NCBI GenBank assembly: GCA_030055515.1
Contig: JASFYI010000001.1
Span: 372,001 to 436,000 of the forward strand
Length of the DNA stretch: 64,000 bases
Direction: 5' to 3'
Source of the DNA: Methanolinea sp.
GTDB lineage: Archaea > Halobacteriota > Methanomicrobia > Methanomicrobiales > Methanospirillaceae
Shown here: positions 18,185 to 27,667 of the stretch, in pieces
Position numbering within the stretch: the first letter of the stretch is position 1
How the letters are laid out: the number at the start of each line of letters is the position of its first letter
Made by a program: the position numbers and the translations under genes
Notes under the pieces: generated by a model
What the model was told of the DNA's origin: nothing
Databases searched by the model: none
What the model saw: only the letters and a program-made list of their open reading frames with translations

Positions 18185-18387
18185 TTGTTACACACCTCTC
18201 TGACGATTACCTATACCATACCAATAATTCACTTTGCGTATAGGTTCAAAACTAAAATCCTTTCTGGTCTTATTAAAACCTTTCTAAATGATTTTCGCTG
18301 CGCATTCGCTTTTTTTGCGGATTTAACCTGCATTATCGGTCCTGATCGTGCCACAAATATATACAAAAACTTTCTGCCTGCCGGGGA
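18185..18387 (-). promoter_or_regulatory. fdhC upstream region with promoter and three repeats
   Basis: This A+T-rich spacer stands out from the surrounding sequence. Read towards fdhC, a TATA-like CCTATACGC (18236-18245) would start transcription near 18212, leaving a ~30-base leader with the ribosome site. The 11-mer AAA(A/T)(A/C)CTTTCT occurs on the plus strand at 18255-18265, 18275-18285 and 18365-18375. The copies start 20 and 90 bases apart, whole helical turns in both cases. They may be operator sites or degenerate box A elements. Confidence 0.5.
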
Positions 18388-19152
18388 TCAGGCCGGCCGA
18401 CGTCGCCCCGCCGCGTCCCGCGAGTACCTCCCGAACTCGCCCCTCTCGAGGATTGCCGCGGGGAACACGGGGCCGTCCCGGCAGACCCGCAGGCCGTCCG
18501 GGTCGATGCAGCAGGAGCCGCAGACACCGATCCCGCACTTCATGTACCTGTGGAGGCTGAAGTGTCCCTTCTCCTGGCATCCCCTCTCGCGGAGCACGGA
18601 GAGGACGGTTGCCATCATCCTCTCTGGACCACAGCAGATAACCGCGTCGTACCGGTCGAGGTTCTCTTCGCGCAGGAGGTCGGTGACGAGTCCACGGTGC
18701 CCAAGCGACCCGTCGTCGGTTGCAACCGCGAGGTCAGAAAGCGACGCGAAATTCTCCAAGAAGAGGAGTTCCTCCCTCGAGCGGGCACCGAGGAGGATCT
18801 TCTCCACGCCCCCCGCGACCACGGCAGGGAGGATCGGGGCCGCACCGACACCCCCCGCGACGGCGAGCATTCTCCTGCCAGCCGGGAATCCGTTCCCGAA
18901 CGGCCCCCTGATCCCGATACTGTCACCCGGGCAGAGTGATGAGAGGACAGTTGTCGCGTCGCCGACGCGCTGGACCGTGATCGAGGAGGGCGAGGAGAGC
19001 GCCATCGGGACCTCGTCGATGCCCGGGACCCAGACCATCACGAACTGGCCAGGGACGAAGTGGAACTCCCGGTTGAAAACCAGCGTGGTGACCGTGGGGG
19101 TCTCCCGGAAGACCCGCGTCACGCGGACGGGGACGGGAAGACCTTCAATCAT
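18388..19152 (-). CDS. pyrK: Dihydroorotate dehydrogenase electron transfer subunit PyrK
   Basis: A 254-residue protein from ATG 19152. FAD-binding is shown by FVPGQFVMVWVPG and LSSPSSITVQ, the NAD-binding half by MLAVAGGVGAAPILP and VICCGPERMM, and the [2Fe-2S] site by four Cys: MKCGIGVCGSCCIDPDGLRVC. PyrK passes electrons between NAD or another carrier and PyrD in pyrimidine synthesis. The start lies within the end of pyrD (8-base overlap), so the two are one operon. The frame is open upstream to 19236, but that part overlaps pyrD. Confidence 0.92.
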   Translation of the reverse strand: MIEGLPVPVRVTRVFRETPTVTTLVFNREFHFVPGQFVMVWVPGIDEVPMALSSPSSITVQRVGDATTVLSSLCPGDSIGIRGPFGNGFPAGRRMLAVAGGVGAAPILPAVVAGGVEKILLGARSREELLFLENFASLSDLAVATDDGSLGHRGLVTDLLREENLDRYDAVICCGPERMMATVLSVLRERGCQEKGHFSLHRYMKCGIGVCGSCCIDPDGLRVCRDGPVFPAAILERGEFGRYSRDAAGRRRPA

Positions 19153-20032
19153 GGGCGCACCCCACGATCTCGCGCGCGGGAACGCCGTCCGCGGAGTAAA
19201 GGTCGGCCGCGATCCGGGAGAATATGGCCGTGTCATCCATGACCGCGGTCCCTATCTCGACGGCAACGGCGCCCGCCATCATCATCTCGAGGACATCGGA
19301 TGCCGACGACACGCCCCCGCACCCGATGATGGGAATGGAGCACGCCTCGTAGAGCTCGTACACGCACCTCACCGCGACGGGGAAGATCGCCCTTCCGGAG
19401 AGCCCGCCGTACCTGTTCCCAAGGACGGGGCGCCGCAGTCCCACCGAGATTCTCATCGCCTTCAGGGTGTTGATCGCGACGATCGCCGACGCGCCGCCCC
19501 GCTCTGCGGCCATCCCGATCTCGGCGATGTCGGTGACGTTCGGCGTCAGCTTCACCCACGTCGGGAGGCCGACAGATGCAACGGCCCTCGTGCACTCCTC
19601 GACCATCGTCGGGTCCGTCCCGAGCGCCGCGCCGTACCCCCTCGCGTGGGGACACGAGAGGTTCAGTTCCACGCCCGCGACCCTGTCCCGGAACCAGCTG
19701 CACACGGTCGCGCACTCTTCTGGCGTCCCCCCGAAGATGCTCGCGATGACCGGTTCGCCGCGGAGCGGCGCGAGCTCGTCGAGGAATTCCATGGAGGGAT
19801 TGGGGAGTCCCATGGCGTTGAGGAGGCCGCAATCGAGGGGGACGACGCAGGGGCCGGGGTGCCCCTCGAGGGGGAGGGGCCCGATCGACTTCGTCACGAC
19901 GCCGCCCGCACCACCGCGGAGGATCCGGGCGAGGGATGCCCCCGTGGTGCCGAGGATGCCCGCCGCGAGGAGCATGTGGTTCCGCAGGGTGACCCCGCCG
20001 GCCACGACCGGGCCCGGGAGAAGCCTGAGCAT
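19145..20032 (-). CDS. pyrD: Dihydroorotate dehydrogenase PyrD (class 1B type)
   Basis: A 295-residue TIM-barrel flavoenzyme from ATG 20032. It has GVELNLSCPHARGYG (catalytic-loop Cys), WVKLTPNVTDI, IVAINTLKAMRI, GLSGRAIFPVAV, and the FMN phosphate site IIGCGGVSSASD. The NLSCPH context with Cys rather than Ser as base and the adjacent pyrK indicate the class 1B NAD-linked enzyme. It oxidises dihydroorotate to orotate. The open frame extends upstream to 20284 but overlaps the divergent mdh, so the internal ATG is preferred. Confidence 0.93.
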   Translation of the reverse strand: MLRLLPGPVVAGGVTLRNHMLLAAGILGTTGASLARILRGGAGGVVTKSIGPLPLEGHPGPCVVPLDCGLLNAMGLPNPSMEFLDELAPLRGEPVIASIFGGTPEECATVCSWFRDRVAGVELNLSCPHARGYGAALGTDPTMVEECTRAVASVGLPTWVKLTPNVTDIAEIGMAAERGGASAIVAINTLKAMRISVGLRRPVLGNRYGGLSGRAIFPVAVRCVYELYEACSIPIIGCGGVSSASDVLEMMMAGAVAVEIGTAVMDDTAIFSRIAADLYSADGVPAREIVGCAHD

Positions 20033-20094
20033 GTGTATGAGGTGGGCGAACCGATTGTAATTATTTATCCTTTTCCCGCGCGAATGAGAATGGC
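20033..20094. promoter_or_regulatory. Divergent promoter between pyrD and mdh
   Basis: Sixty-two bases separate the two divergent starts. A single A+T block, AATTATTTATCC (20059-20070), could serve as box A in both directions. It lies about 30 bases from each ATG, so both transcripts would be leaderless or nearly so. This is inferred from spacing only. Confidence 0.5.
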
Positions 20095-20961
20095 ATGGCA
20101 CGGATATCCGTCCTCGGGACGGGGAGAGTGGGCGGCGAGGTCGCGTACCTCTGTGCGGTGCTCGGGCTCGCGGACGAGCTCGTGATGTACGACAGCGCGT
20201 CCGAATTCCTCCGCGCACAGGTCCTCGACATTCTCCACGCGGGCATCGATATCCAAATCGGCACGGACTGGAGGGAGGTCCCAAAGACCGACGTATGCAT
20301 TTTTTCGGCCGGCGTGCCGCGTAACCCCGGGATCAGGACACGTGCGGATCTCCTCGACGCGAATCTCCCCGTCGCGACCGAGTGCAGCCAGGCCATCCGC
20401 GGATTCGACGGTATCCTCATCACCGTGACAAACCCCGTCGACGTAAACAATTATTACCTCTGCAAGAAAAACGGCCTTGAACCGGAGAGGTGCATCGGGT
20501 TCGGCGGCCAGCTCGATTCCGCGAGGTTCGGCCTCATCCTCCGGGAGGCGAATATCCGCGGGCGCCCCTTCGTCATCGGAGACCACGGGGAGAACCAGGT
20601 GCCCCTCTTCAGCCGGCTGGACGACCCGGTGGACATCCCGAGGAGGGAAGAGATACTCGCCTGCCTGAAGGGGGCGAGCATGGAGGTCATCAAGGGGAAG
20701 GGGGGGACGGTCTTCGGCCCCGCGTACCACATCGCAACGCTCGTGAAAACGATCCTCCGGAACGAGGGGACTGTCCTCCCGTGTTCCTGCATCCCGAGCG
20801 GGGAGTATGGTGCAGCGGATTGTTCGATCGGACTCCCCGCGCGAATCGGGCGGGGCGGGATAGAGAAGATCGAGGAATGGGCACTCGATTCATGGGAGAG
20901 CGAGAAGTTCTCGCGGGCCCTCGAGGAAGTGAAGGGGCTCTGCGCGAGACTGGGTGTTTGA
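20095..20961 (+). CDS. mdh: Malate dehydrogenase (LDH/MDH superfamily)
   Basis: A 288-residue protein. The Rossmann start is ISVLGTGRVGGEVAYLCA. Substrate residues appear in SAGVPRNPGIRTR (mobile-loop Arg), TNPVDVNNYY, GGQLDSARF (Asp and Arg) and the catalytic His of VIGDHGENQVPLFS. Arg residues at the loop point to malate rather than lactate. In methanogens this enzyme interconverts malate and oxaloacetate in the incomplete citric acid pathway. The end is five bases from the polB start. Confidence 0.9.
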   Translation: MARISVLGTGRVGGEVAYLCAVLGLADELVMYDSASEFLRAQVLDILHAGIDIQIGTDWREVPKTDVCIFSAGVPRNPGIRTRADLLDANLPVATECSQAIRGFDGILITVTNPVDVNNYYLCKKNGLEPERCIGFGGQLDSARFGLILREANIRGRPFVIGDHGENQVPLFSRLDDPVDIPRREEILACLKGASMEVIKGKGGTVFGPAYHIATLVKTILRNEGTVLPCSCIPSGEYGAADCSIGLPARIGRGGIEKIEEWALDSWESEKFSRALEEVKGLCARLGV

Positions 20962-20966
20962 GGGAG

Positions 20967-23423
20967 ATGCGAGGGGAACCCGGGACGGGAGGAGAGGGCG
21001 GAGGCGAAGGAACTGCAGGACTCGCCATCTCCGTGAACCAGATCGAGTACACGGTGGGCCCCTCCGGGCCCGTCGTCCACGTCTTCGGCAGGGACACCGG
21101 GAGGAACTCCGTTCACCTGCAGGTGACGGGATTCCGGCCGTACTTCTACGTCCCCGCCGAGCTCGCCGCGGAAATTCCCCCGTCCCCGAGGGCCGAGGTG
21201 GAGGAAGGGAAGAGGTACCGGTCGATCCGCGGAGAGACCCTCGTGAGGATCTTCACGCAACGGCCGACCGACGTCAGGGAAGAGAGGGAGCGGTACAAGG
21301 TCCACTACGAGGCGGACATCCCCTTCACCACGCGGTTTGCGATCGACTGCGGGATACGGGGAGGGATGTCCTCGCCGGCCCCCTGTGCCGACTACGGGCA
21401 GGTCTCCCCCTCGGACACGGACGTGCCGCCGCGGATCTGCATGGTGGACATCGAGTGCGACGATGCGCACGGTTTCCCCCAGCCCGCGCGCGACGCGATC
21501 ATCTGCATCACGGCGTGGGATTCCTACACGGGCAGGTACACCACGTTCGCGTGCGCTCCCCCGGGGAAGGCACTCGGCGGGCCGGTCCCCTTGCGCGAAG
21601 CGCCGCGGGAATCCGGCTGTTTCGATCCCGCGCGGCACGAGGTGACGCTCTACCCCGACGAGAGAACGATGCTCCAGGCATTCGTATCCTACGTGAAGCA
21701 GACGGACCCCGACATCCTCTCGGGCTGGAACTTCACCGAGTTCGACCTGCCCTACATCTCCCGGAGGATGGATGCCCTCTCCCTTGCATTCTCGGGCCTC
21801 TCGCGGATCGAGGGCGAGATCGAGCGCCTCGCGGTCCGGGGGAGGGCGATATTCGACCTCCTCCTCGCGTACCGGAAGATGCACGTGACACAGAAGGAAT
21901 CCTACCGGCTCGACGCCGTCGCGGAGGCGGAACTGGGCGACACGAAGGTAAAATACAAGGGGACGCTCTCGGCCACGTGGCGGGACGACCTGCCCGCACT
22001 CGTCGAGTACAATTACAAAGACGTGTACCTCTGCGTGGGGATCAACGAGAAGAACAGGATAATCGAGTTCTACCGGGAGATCGCGCGATACGTGGGCTGT
22101 CCCCTCGAAAAGACGCTCAACTCCTCGAACATCATCGACATCCTCGTCCTCCGGAAGGCACACGGGAAGTTCGTCCTCCCCTCGAAGGGATACGCCCCCG
22201 CGGAAGAGTTCGAGGGGGCGACGGTATTCGACCCGACGAGGGGTATCCGCGAGAACGTCGTTGTCCTCGACCTAAAGTCGCTCTACCCCATGGCCATGAT
22301 GACGATCAACGCGTCCCCGGAGACGAAGGACCCGAAGGGAGAACTCCGGGCACCAAACGGTGTCAGGTTCAGGAAGGAACCGGACGGCCTTACCCGGAGC
22401 ATCATCCGCGACCTCCTCGCCGAGAGGGACGAGAAGAAGGCGATGAGGAACAGGTTCCCCTTCGGGTCGCCGGAATACGTCCTGTACGACATGCAGCAGA
22501 ACGTCATCAAGGTCATCATGAACAGTTACTACGGGGTGAGCGGGTACGCGCGGTTCCGGCTCTACGACAGGGAGATCGGCGCGGCGGTCACGTCCGTAGG
22601 GAGGGCGATCATCGAGCACACCCGGAGGGTGATCGAGGGACTGGGGTACCGCGTCATCTACGGGGACACGGACTCCTGCATGGTCGAGCTCCCGGGGCTC
22701 GGCCTCGAGGAGACGATCGCGGAGTCCCGGCGGATAGAGGCGGTGGTCAACGAGAGCTACGCGGAATTCGCCCGCAGGGAACTGAATGCAGACGTCCACT
22801 ACTTCTCGATAAAGTTCGAGAAGGTCTACCGCAGGTTCTTCCAGGCCGGGAGGAAGAAGAGGTACGCCGGGCACCTGGTCTGGAAGGAAGGTGTGCCCGT
22901 GGACGGGATCGACATCGTGGGCTTCGAGATCCGGCGGAGTGACTACCCCCAGATCACGAAGGTCGTCCAGGCCCGGGTCATCGAGCTGATCCTCAAGGGG
23001 GAAGGCTACGAAGCCGTCCGGAAGTACCTCGGGGAAGTGATCAGGGACTTCCGCGCCGGGAAGTACACGCTCGACGAGATCGGGATCCCCGGGGGGATCG
23101 GGAAGGAACTCGGAGATTACCAGAACGACGATGCCCACGTGAGGGGGGCGAAGTACGCGAACGAGTACCTCGGCATGGACTTTTCGCGGGGGAGCAAGCC
23201 GAAGAGGGTGTACATCAAGAACGTCACGGGGAAGTACCCGAAGACCGATGTCCTCTGCTTCGAGTATGGCGACCAGGTCCCGCCCGAGTTCCAGGTCGAC
23301 TGGGAGGTCATGATGGAAAAGACCATCAAGCAGCCGATATCCCGGATCATCGAGGCGCTCGGGTGGTCGTGGTCGGACATCGACCCCTCCCGGACGACCC
23401 TCGCCCAGTGGGGGATAGGGTGA
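20967..23423 (+). CDS. polB: Family B DNA polymerase with 3'-5' exonuclease
   Basis: An 818-residue protein. Exonuclease motifs are MVDIECDD (Exo I, ~residue 160), GWNFTEFDLPY (Exo II) and YNYKDVYLC (Exo III). Polymerase motifs are VVLDLKSLYPMAMMT (A, ~433), KVIMNSYYGVSGY (B, ~514) and YGDTDS (C, ~564). All catalytic Asp residues are present, so it should be an active proofreading replicative polymerase. No intein is seen. The start at ATG 20967 is preceded closely by GGGAG; GTG 21033 is an alternative. It lies between mdh and cfbB. Confidence 0.95.
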   Translation: MRGEPGTGGEGGGEGTAGLAISVNQIEYTVGPSGPVVHVFGRDTGRNSVHLQVTGFRPYFYVPAELAAEIPPSPRAEVEEGKRYRSIRGETLVRIFTQRPTDVREERERYKVHYEADIPFTTRFAIDCGIRGGMSSPAPCADYGQVSPSDTDVPPRICMVDIECDDAHGFPQPARDAIICITAWDSYTGRYTTFACAPPGKALGGPVPLREAPRESGCFDPARHEVTLYPDERTMLQAFVSYVKQTDPDILSGWNFTEFDLPYISRRMDALSLAFSGLSRIEGEIERLAVRGRAIFDLLLAYRKMHVTQKESYRLDAVAEAELGDTKVKYKGTLSATWRDDLPALVEYNYKDVYLCVGINEKNRIIEFYREIARYVGCPLEKTLNSSNIIDILVLRKAHGKFVLPSKGYAPAEEFEGATVFDPTRGIRENVVVLDLKSLYPMAMMTINASPETKDPKGELRAPNGVRFRKEPDGLTRSIIRDLLAERDEKKAMRNRFPFGSPEYVLYDMQQNVIKVIMNSYYGVSGYARFRLYDREIGAAVTSVGRAIIEHTRRVIEGLGYRVIYGDTDSCMVELPGLGLEETIAESRRIEAVVNESYAEFARRELNADVHYFSIKFEKVYRRFFQAGRKKRYAGHLVWKEGVPVDGIDIVGFEIRRSDYPQITKVVQARVIELILKGEGYEAVRKYLGEVIRDFRAGKYTLDEIGIPGGIGKELGDYQNDDAHVRGAKYANEYLGMDFSRGSKPKRVYIKNVTGKYPKTDVLCFEYGDQVPPEFQVDWEVMMEKTIKQPISRIIEALGWSWSDIDPSRTTLAQWGIG

Positions 23424-23427
23424 GGGA

Positions 23428-24801
23428 GTGGATCTCTCCGGGGATCGCATAGGGATGACGCGGGGGCCCGGGGTGTCGATCCCGAGGGTAGTGGTCTGCG
23501 GTACCCACAGCGGGTGCGGGAAGACCACGATCACCCGCGGGATAATGGAGGCCCTCGTCGCGCGGGGACTCTCCGTCCAGCCGTTCAAGGTGGGGCCGGA
23601 CTTCATCGATCCCACGCACCACACCGCCGTGTGCGGGAGGATCTCGCGCAACCTCGACCCCTTCATGATGGGCGAGGCAGGTGTCCTCGAGACATTCGCG
23701 AGGGCGTGCCGGGGTGCAGACATCGCGGTCGTCGAGGGCGTGATGGGGATGTTCGACGGCGTGGACGGGACCGACACCTCGAGCACGGCCCACGTCGCGC
23801 GGATCCTCTCTGCCCCCTGCATCCTCGTCGTGGATGTCCACGGGATGTCCCGCAGCGCGCACGCGCTCCTGCGCGGGTACGCGGGTTTCGACCCCTCGGT
23901 GCGGATCGCGGGGGTGATATGCAACAGGACCGGGAGCGAGCGCCACAGGAGGATGATTGCCGCGGGGCTCGAGCTCCCCGCGCTCGGGTTCATCCCGCGG
24001 GAACCTTCCCTATCTGTGGAGAGCAGGCATCTTGGGCTCCACATGGCCCACGAGACCGACAAGAGGGGCGTGCACGGCCGCGTCGTCGCGGAAAACTGCG
24101 ACATCGACGGGATACTCCGGGTCGCGTCTGGGGCCCCCCCGCTGCCATTCGCGGAGGATTACGACCGCGCGCCCGCTCCCCCGCGCGTGAAGGTGGGCGT
24201 CGCGATGGACTCCGCGTTCTGTTTCTACTACCATGAGAACCTCGATCTCCTCCGGTGTCGGGGAGCAGAGGTCACGTTCTTCTCCCCCCTCGCCGATCCC
24301 CTCCCCCGGGTCGACGCGGTCTACCTCGGGGGGGGATACCCCGAGCTCTTCGCGGCAGCACTCTCCCGTTCGCCCTGCACGAGGGATCTGCGCGGGGCTG
24401 CATCCGACGGGATGCCCGTGCTCGGAGAGTGCGGCGGTCTCCTGTACCTCTCCGAATCGCTCGAGTCCGGGGGCACGCACCGGATGGCCGGAGTCCTCCC
24501 CGCGACTTCCCGGATGACCGGGAGACTCCAGGCGCTCGACTACGTGGAGGGGACGTGGGAGGACGGACCCCCCCTCTCGCCGCGCGGGTCTGCCGTGCGG
24601 GGGCACGAATTCCACTATTCCATCGTGGAACCTGAACGGGACGCGCGTTTCGCGCTCTCCCTCTCCCGGGGAAAGGGCATCCTCGGCGGCAGGGACGGTC
24701 TCTTCGAGCACGGCACCGTCGGCACGTACACCCACACCTACTTCTCGCCCGCGTTCGCCGATTCCCTCGTCCGCGCCGCGGAGATGTACCAGAGGACATA
24801 G
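23428..24801 (+). CDS. cfbB: Ni-sirohydrochlorin a,c-diamide synthase CfbB (CbiA-like)
   Basis: A 457-residue protein from GTG 23428; ATG 23455 is an alternative that removes nine residues. The N-terminal P-loop amide synthase domain has [23 protein letters not shown] and [11 protein letters not shown]. The C-terminal class I amidotransferase domain has [14 protein letters not shown] and a catalytic-His region with GHEFHYS. CbiA and CfbB amidate a and c side chains of cobyrinate or Ni-sirohydrochlorin; in a methanogen the F430 pathway is expected. No other cfb gene is nearby, so a cobalamin role cannot be excluded. Confidence 0.87.
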   Translation: MDLSGDRIGMTRGPGVSIPRVVVCGTHSGCGKTTITRGIMEALVARGLSVQPFKVGPDFIDPTHHTAVCGRISRNLDPFMMGEAGVLETFARACRGADIAVVEGVMGMFDGVDGTDTSSTAHVARILSAPCILVVDVHGMSRSAHALLRGYAGFDPSVRIAGVICNRTGSERHRRMIAAGLELPALGFIPREPSLSVESRHLGLHMAHETDKRGVHGRVVAENCDIDGILRVASGAPPLPFAEDYDRAPAPPRVKVGVAMDSAFCFYYHENLDLLRCRGAEVTFFSPLADPLPRVDAVYLGGGYPELFAAALSRSPCTRDLRGAASDGMPVLGECGGLLYLSESLESGGTHRMAGVLPATSRMTGRLQALDYVEGTWEDGPPLSPRGSAVRGHEFHYSIVEPERDARFALSLSRGKGILGGRDGLFEHGTVGTYTHTYFSPAFADSLVRAAEMYQRT

Positions 24802-24898
24802 CCGGCGGAAAGGAAGCCGGCCGCGGGACCGGGCCCACCGGCGGGATCACTTATTTGGTATCCCGGAAAGAGCTCTTTCCAGAGGCAGGCGTTCACCA

Positions 24899-26548
24899 AT
24901 GATGCGGAGCAGGATCGTGAAGGAGGGGTACCAGAGGGCGCCCAACAGGTCGCTCCTCCGGTCCCTCGGGGTGACTGACGGCGAGATAGACCTCCCGTTC
25001 ATCGGTATTGCGAATGCGTGGAACGACATCGTCCCGGGACATGTCCACCTGCGCACGCTTTCCACGAGGATCCGGGAGGGTATCGCCGCTGCGGGCGGTG
25101 TCCCGTTCGAGTTCGGCGTGATTGGGATATGCGACGGGATCGCGATGGGGCACGCGGGGATGCGGTACTCCCTCCCCTCCCGCGAGAACATCGCGGATTC
25201 CATCGAGCTGATGGTCGAGGCGCACGCATTCGACGGGATCGTCCTCCTCGGGACGTGCGACAAGATCGTCCCCGGGATGCTGATGGCCGCGGCAAGGTGC
25301 AACATCCCCGCGATCGTCGTGACAGGTGGCCCGATGCTCCCGGGGTACCTCGACGGGAGGGACCTCTCGCTCATCGACGTCTTCGAGGGAGTGGGGAAGG
25401 TGGCAGCGGGGACGATGACGGAGGCGGGCCTCCACGAGCTCGAGTGCGCCGCGATGCCGGGGTGCGGGAGCTGCCAGGGTCTCTACACGGCAAACACGAT
25501 GGCATGCATGACCGAGGCGATGGGGATGTCCCTCCCCGGGTGCGCTGCAACGCCTGCCGTGCACGCGGAGAAGCTCCGCATCGCCCGCATGTCGGGGGAG
25601 AGGATCGTTGCGCTCGTCCGCGGGGGAATTCTCCCGCGCGAGATCATCACGGCGGAAAACCTCAGGAACGCGATACGCGTCGACATGGCACTCGGTGGCT
25701 CGACGAACACCGTTCTCCACCTCCTCGCGATCGCGAGCGAGGCGGGCGCGGACCTCTCGCTCGACGACTTTGACAGGATCTCGGCGGAAATCCCCCACAT
25801 CTGCCACATGCAGCCCGCCGGGCCGCACTCCATGCTCGAGCTCTACAGGTCGGGGGGGATACCCGCGGTCCTCCACGAGCTCTCGGACTACCTTGAGGAC
25901 GGGCTGACGGTCTCGGGGAAGCGCGTCCACGAGATCGCCGCCGGGGCGAGGAAGCGGGAAGGCGGGATCGTCCGCGCGGTGTCTGACCCCATCAGCCCCG
26001 CGGGAGGCCTCCGCATCATCCGCGGGAGCCTCGCTCCCCTCGGTGCGGTCGTGAAGTCCGCCGCGGTCCCGCGCGAGATGTGGACGCACACCGGTCCTGC
26101 CCGCGTTTTCGACGGGGAGGCCGCGGCAATGGAGGCCATCCTCTCCCGGAGGATAAGGGAGGGCGACGTGGTCATCATCCGGTACGAGGGGCCGGCGGGG
26201 GCACCGGGAATGCCTGAGATGCTCTCCCCGACGTCGGCCATCGTGGGGCTCGGGTACAGGAGAGTCGTCCTCGTCACCGACGGGCGTTTCTCGGGGGGGA
26301 CGAGAGGCCCCTGCATCGGGCACGTGGCGCCCGAGGCCGCGGCCGGTGGCCCCATCGCGCTCGCGAGGGACGGCGACATGGTCGCGGTCGACCTCCACGC
26401 AAAGAAGATCGATCTCCTCGTCGACGATGCCGAGATCGCGCGCCGGAGGGACGAATGGAAACCCCCGCGCAGGACCCTGAGGGGCGTTCTCGCGCGGTAC
26501 GCGAGGACGGTCGGGCAGGCAGACAGGGGAGCAGTCCTCGGGGAGTGA
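24899..26548 (+). CDS. ilvD: Dihydroxy-acid dehydratase IlvD
   Basis: A 549-residue protein of standard length. Fe-S ligands appear in [13 protein letters not shown] and [16 protein letters not shown], with the substrate loop [13 protein letters not shown]. The C-terminal [15 protein letters not shown] is also typical. It dehydrates dihydroxy-acids in isoleucine and valine synthesis. ATG codons at 24899 and 24902 are both possible. A CTTATTTGG box near 24850 fits a promoter about 50 bases upstream of the start. Confidence 0.95.
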   Translation: MMRSRIVKEGYQRAPNRSLLRSLGVTDGEIDLPFIGIANAWNDIVPGHVHLRTLSTRIREGIAAAGGVPFEFGVIGICDGIAMGHAGMRYSLPSRENIADSIELMVEAHAFDGIVLLGTCDKIVPGMLMAAARCNIPAIVVTGGPMLPGYLDGRDLSLIDVFEGVGKVAAGTMTEAGLHELECAAMPGCGSCQGLYTANTMACMTEAMGMSLPGCAATPAVHAEKLRIARMSGERIVALVRGGILPREIITAENLRNAIRVDMALGGSTNTVLHLLAIASEAGADLSLDDFDRISAEIPHICHMQPAGPHSMLELYRSGGIPAVLHELSDYLEDGLTVSGKRVHEIAAGARKREGGIVRAVSDPISPAGGLRIIRGSLAPLGAVVKSAAVPREMWTHTGPARVFDGEAAAMEAILSRRIREGDVVIIRYEGPAGAPGMPEMLSPTSAIVGLGYRRVVLVTDGRFSGGTRGPCIGHVAPEAAAGGPIALARDGDMVAVDLHAKKIDLLVDDAEIARRRDEWKPPRRTLRGVLARYARTVGQADRGAVLGE

Positions 26549-26583
26549 GGTCAGTACACCGGGCGAGGGCGGGAGATGTAGGG

Positions 26584-26781
26584 ATGGCCGAAGATACCAG
26601 CCGGAAGTACGAGAGGGTCCTCTGTACACACTGCGAGGGGGCAGGGTGCATATACTGCGAGAAGACCGGCTACGTCCTCGTCACCGCACCCGCGCGGAAG
26701 TGCAGGCACTGCGGCGGGGACGGGTGCATCTACTGCGGGTTCGCGGGGTGGGAAGGCCTGAAGGGCAAGTACGACGAGTGA
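26584..26781 (+). CDS. Small protein with two DnaJ-like CxxCxGxGCxYC zinc motifs
   Basis: A 65-residue protein from ATG 26584. It contains CTHCEGAGCIYC and CRHCGGDGCIYC, two near-identical four-Cys repeats that resemble the zinc modules of DnaJ. The eight Cys would bind two zinc ions or act as a redox scaffold. It follows ilvD by 35 bases on the same strand. No J-domain or other module is present. The function is unknown. Confidence 0.65.
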   Translation: MAEDTSRKYERVLCTHCEGAGCIYCEKTGYVLVTAPARKCRHCGGDGCIYCGFAGWEGLKGKYDE

Positions 26782-26860
26782 CGGGGGCAGGCCTTCCCCG
26801 CGCGCCCGGTGGTCGCCCAGGGGAAGACGGCACGCAGTGAGATGGAGATTTTCTCCCTTG

Positions 26861-27499
26861 CTAGTACTCCTGGAGGAACATCAGCGTCCCCGCGATGATG
26901 TCGTGGAGACCCTGCTTGTACCGCGTGAACGCGGGGATGAGGAACCCGACGAAGAGCGTCAGGAACGAGAGGAAGATGCAGAAGAACCGGAGGGTCCCCC
27001 TCGCGAAGGAGATCCTGTTGCCCCTCATGTCCGTCACGGCGATCCGCATCACCATCTTCCCGAGCGTCGCCTGGTTTGCGGAACTCTCGAGGTACGCAAA
27101 GTAAAACCACGGGATGAGGATGAAGAAGAGCCCGACGAAGATGATGACCTGGGTGGGGAGGAGGGCGTGGACGACGTTCCCGTACGCGTCCGTGCGGGGG
27201 ATGCGGAGGTAGTACTGGTAGAGCATGACCACCGCCTCGGAGAGGGGACTCGGTTTCTGGAAGATCCACGAGACAACCGTGACGATCCCCGCGGCGAAGA
27301 TGTCGAAGATGAGGAGGAAGAATATGTCGAGGATCCCCGCGCCAATCCTCCTCGGGAGGCTCGCGTACTTCTCCGTGGTGATCTCCCCCACCCTCTTGCG
27401 GAGAACGGCCCTCGGGGGAGCGATCTTCAGGTCTGCACCGCACCACTGGCAGTAACGCCCCCCTGATTCCGTTTCCCTCCCGCACTTCGGACAGAACAT
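26861..27499 (-). CDS. Zinc-ribbon RDD family membrane protein
   Basis: A 212-residue protein. It opens with a zinc ribbon (MFCPKCGRETESGGRYCQWC) followed by an RDD domain. RDD hallmarks are LPRRIGAGILDIFFLL with the Arg and Asp, NQATLGKMVMRIAVTD, and the C-terminal QGLHDIIAGT. Three to four membrane helices are visible. RDD proteins are poorly understood membrane proteins, some linked to ion exchange or osmoadaptation. It is downstream of the ABC permease genes on the same strand, but 168 bases away. Confidence 0.85.
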   Translation of the reverse strand: MFCPKCGRETESGGRYCQWCGADLKIAPPRAVLRKRVGEITTEKYASLPRRIGAGILDIFFLLIFDIFAAGIVTVVSWIFQKPSPLSEAVVMLYQYYLRIPRTDAYGNVVHALLPTQVIIFVGLFFILIPWFYFAYLESSANQATLGKMVMRIAVTDMRGNRISFARGTLRFFCIFLSFLTLFVGFLIPAFTRYKQGLHDIIAGTLMFLQEY

Positions 27500-27667
27500 C
27501 GGGTCCAGCTCCTAGAGATCAGGTAGTAATCGACGGGTATCACTTCAATGTATCGAATTTTCTCCATAAAGGGAGCCCGGGACCGGCGGGCACGTTCCCG
27601 GGGCACTTACCCTGTCAATTCCGCGCGAACCGGGAGGAAACGCGTCCCGGGTCTCCCGGAGACGTCC

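Noticed and set aside
17864-20185. A 773-codon open frame on the plus strand antisense to fdhC, pyrK and pyrD
   Set aside because: Low-complexity Arg/Pro/Gly-rich translation without domains, opposite three clear genes. It is a by-product of high G+C codon use.
20490-20966. Upstream extension of the DNA polymerase frame through mdh
   Set aside because: The extension overlaps mdh entirely and is not polymerase-like; ATG 20967 starts the conserved protein.
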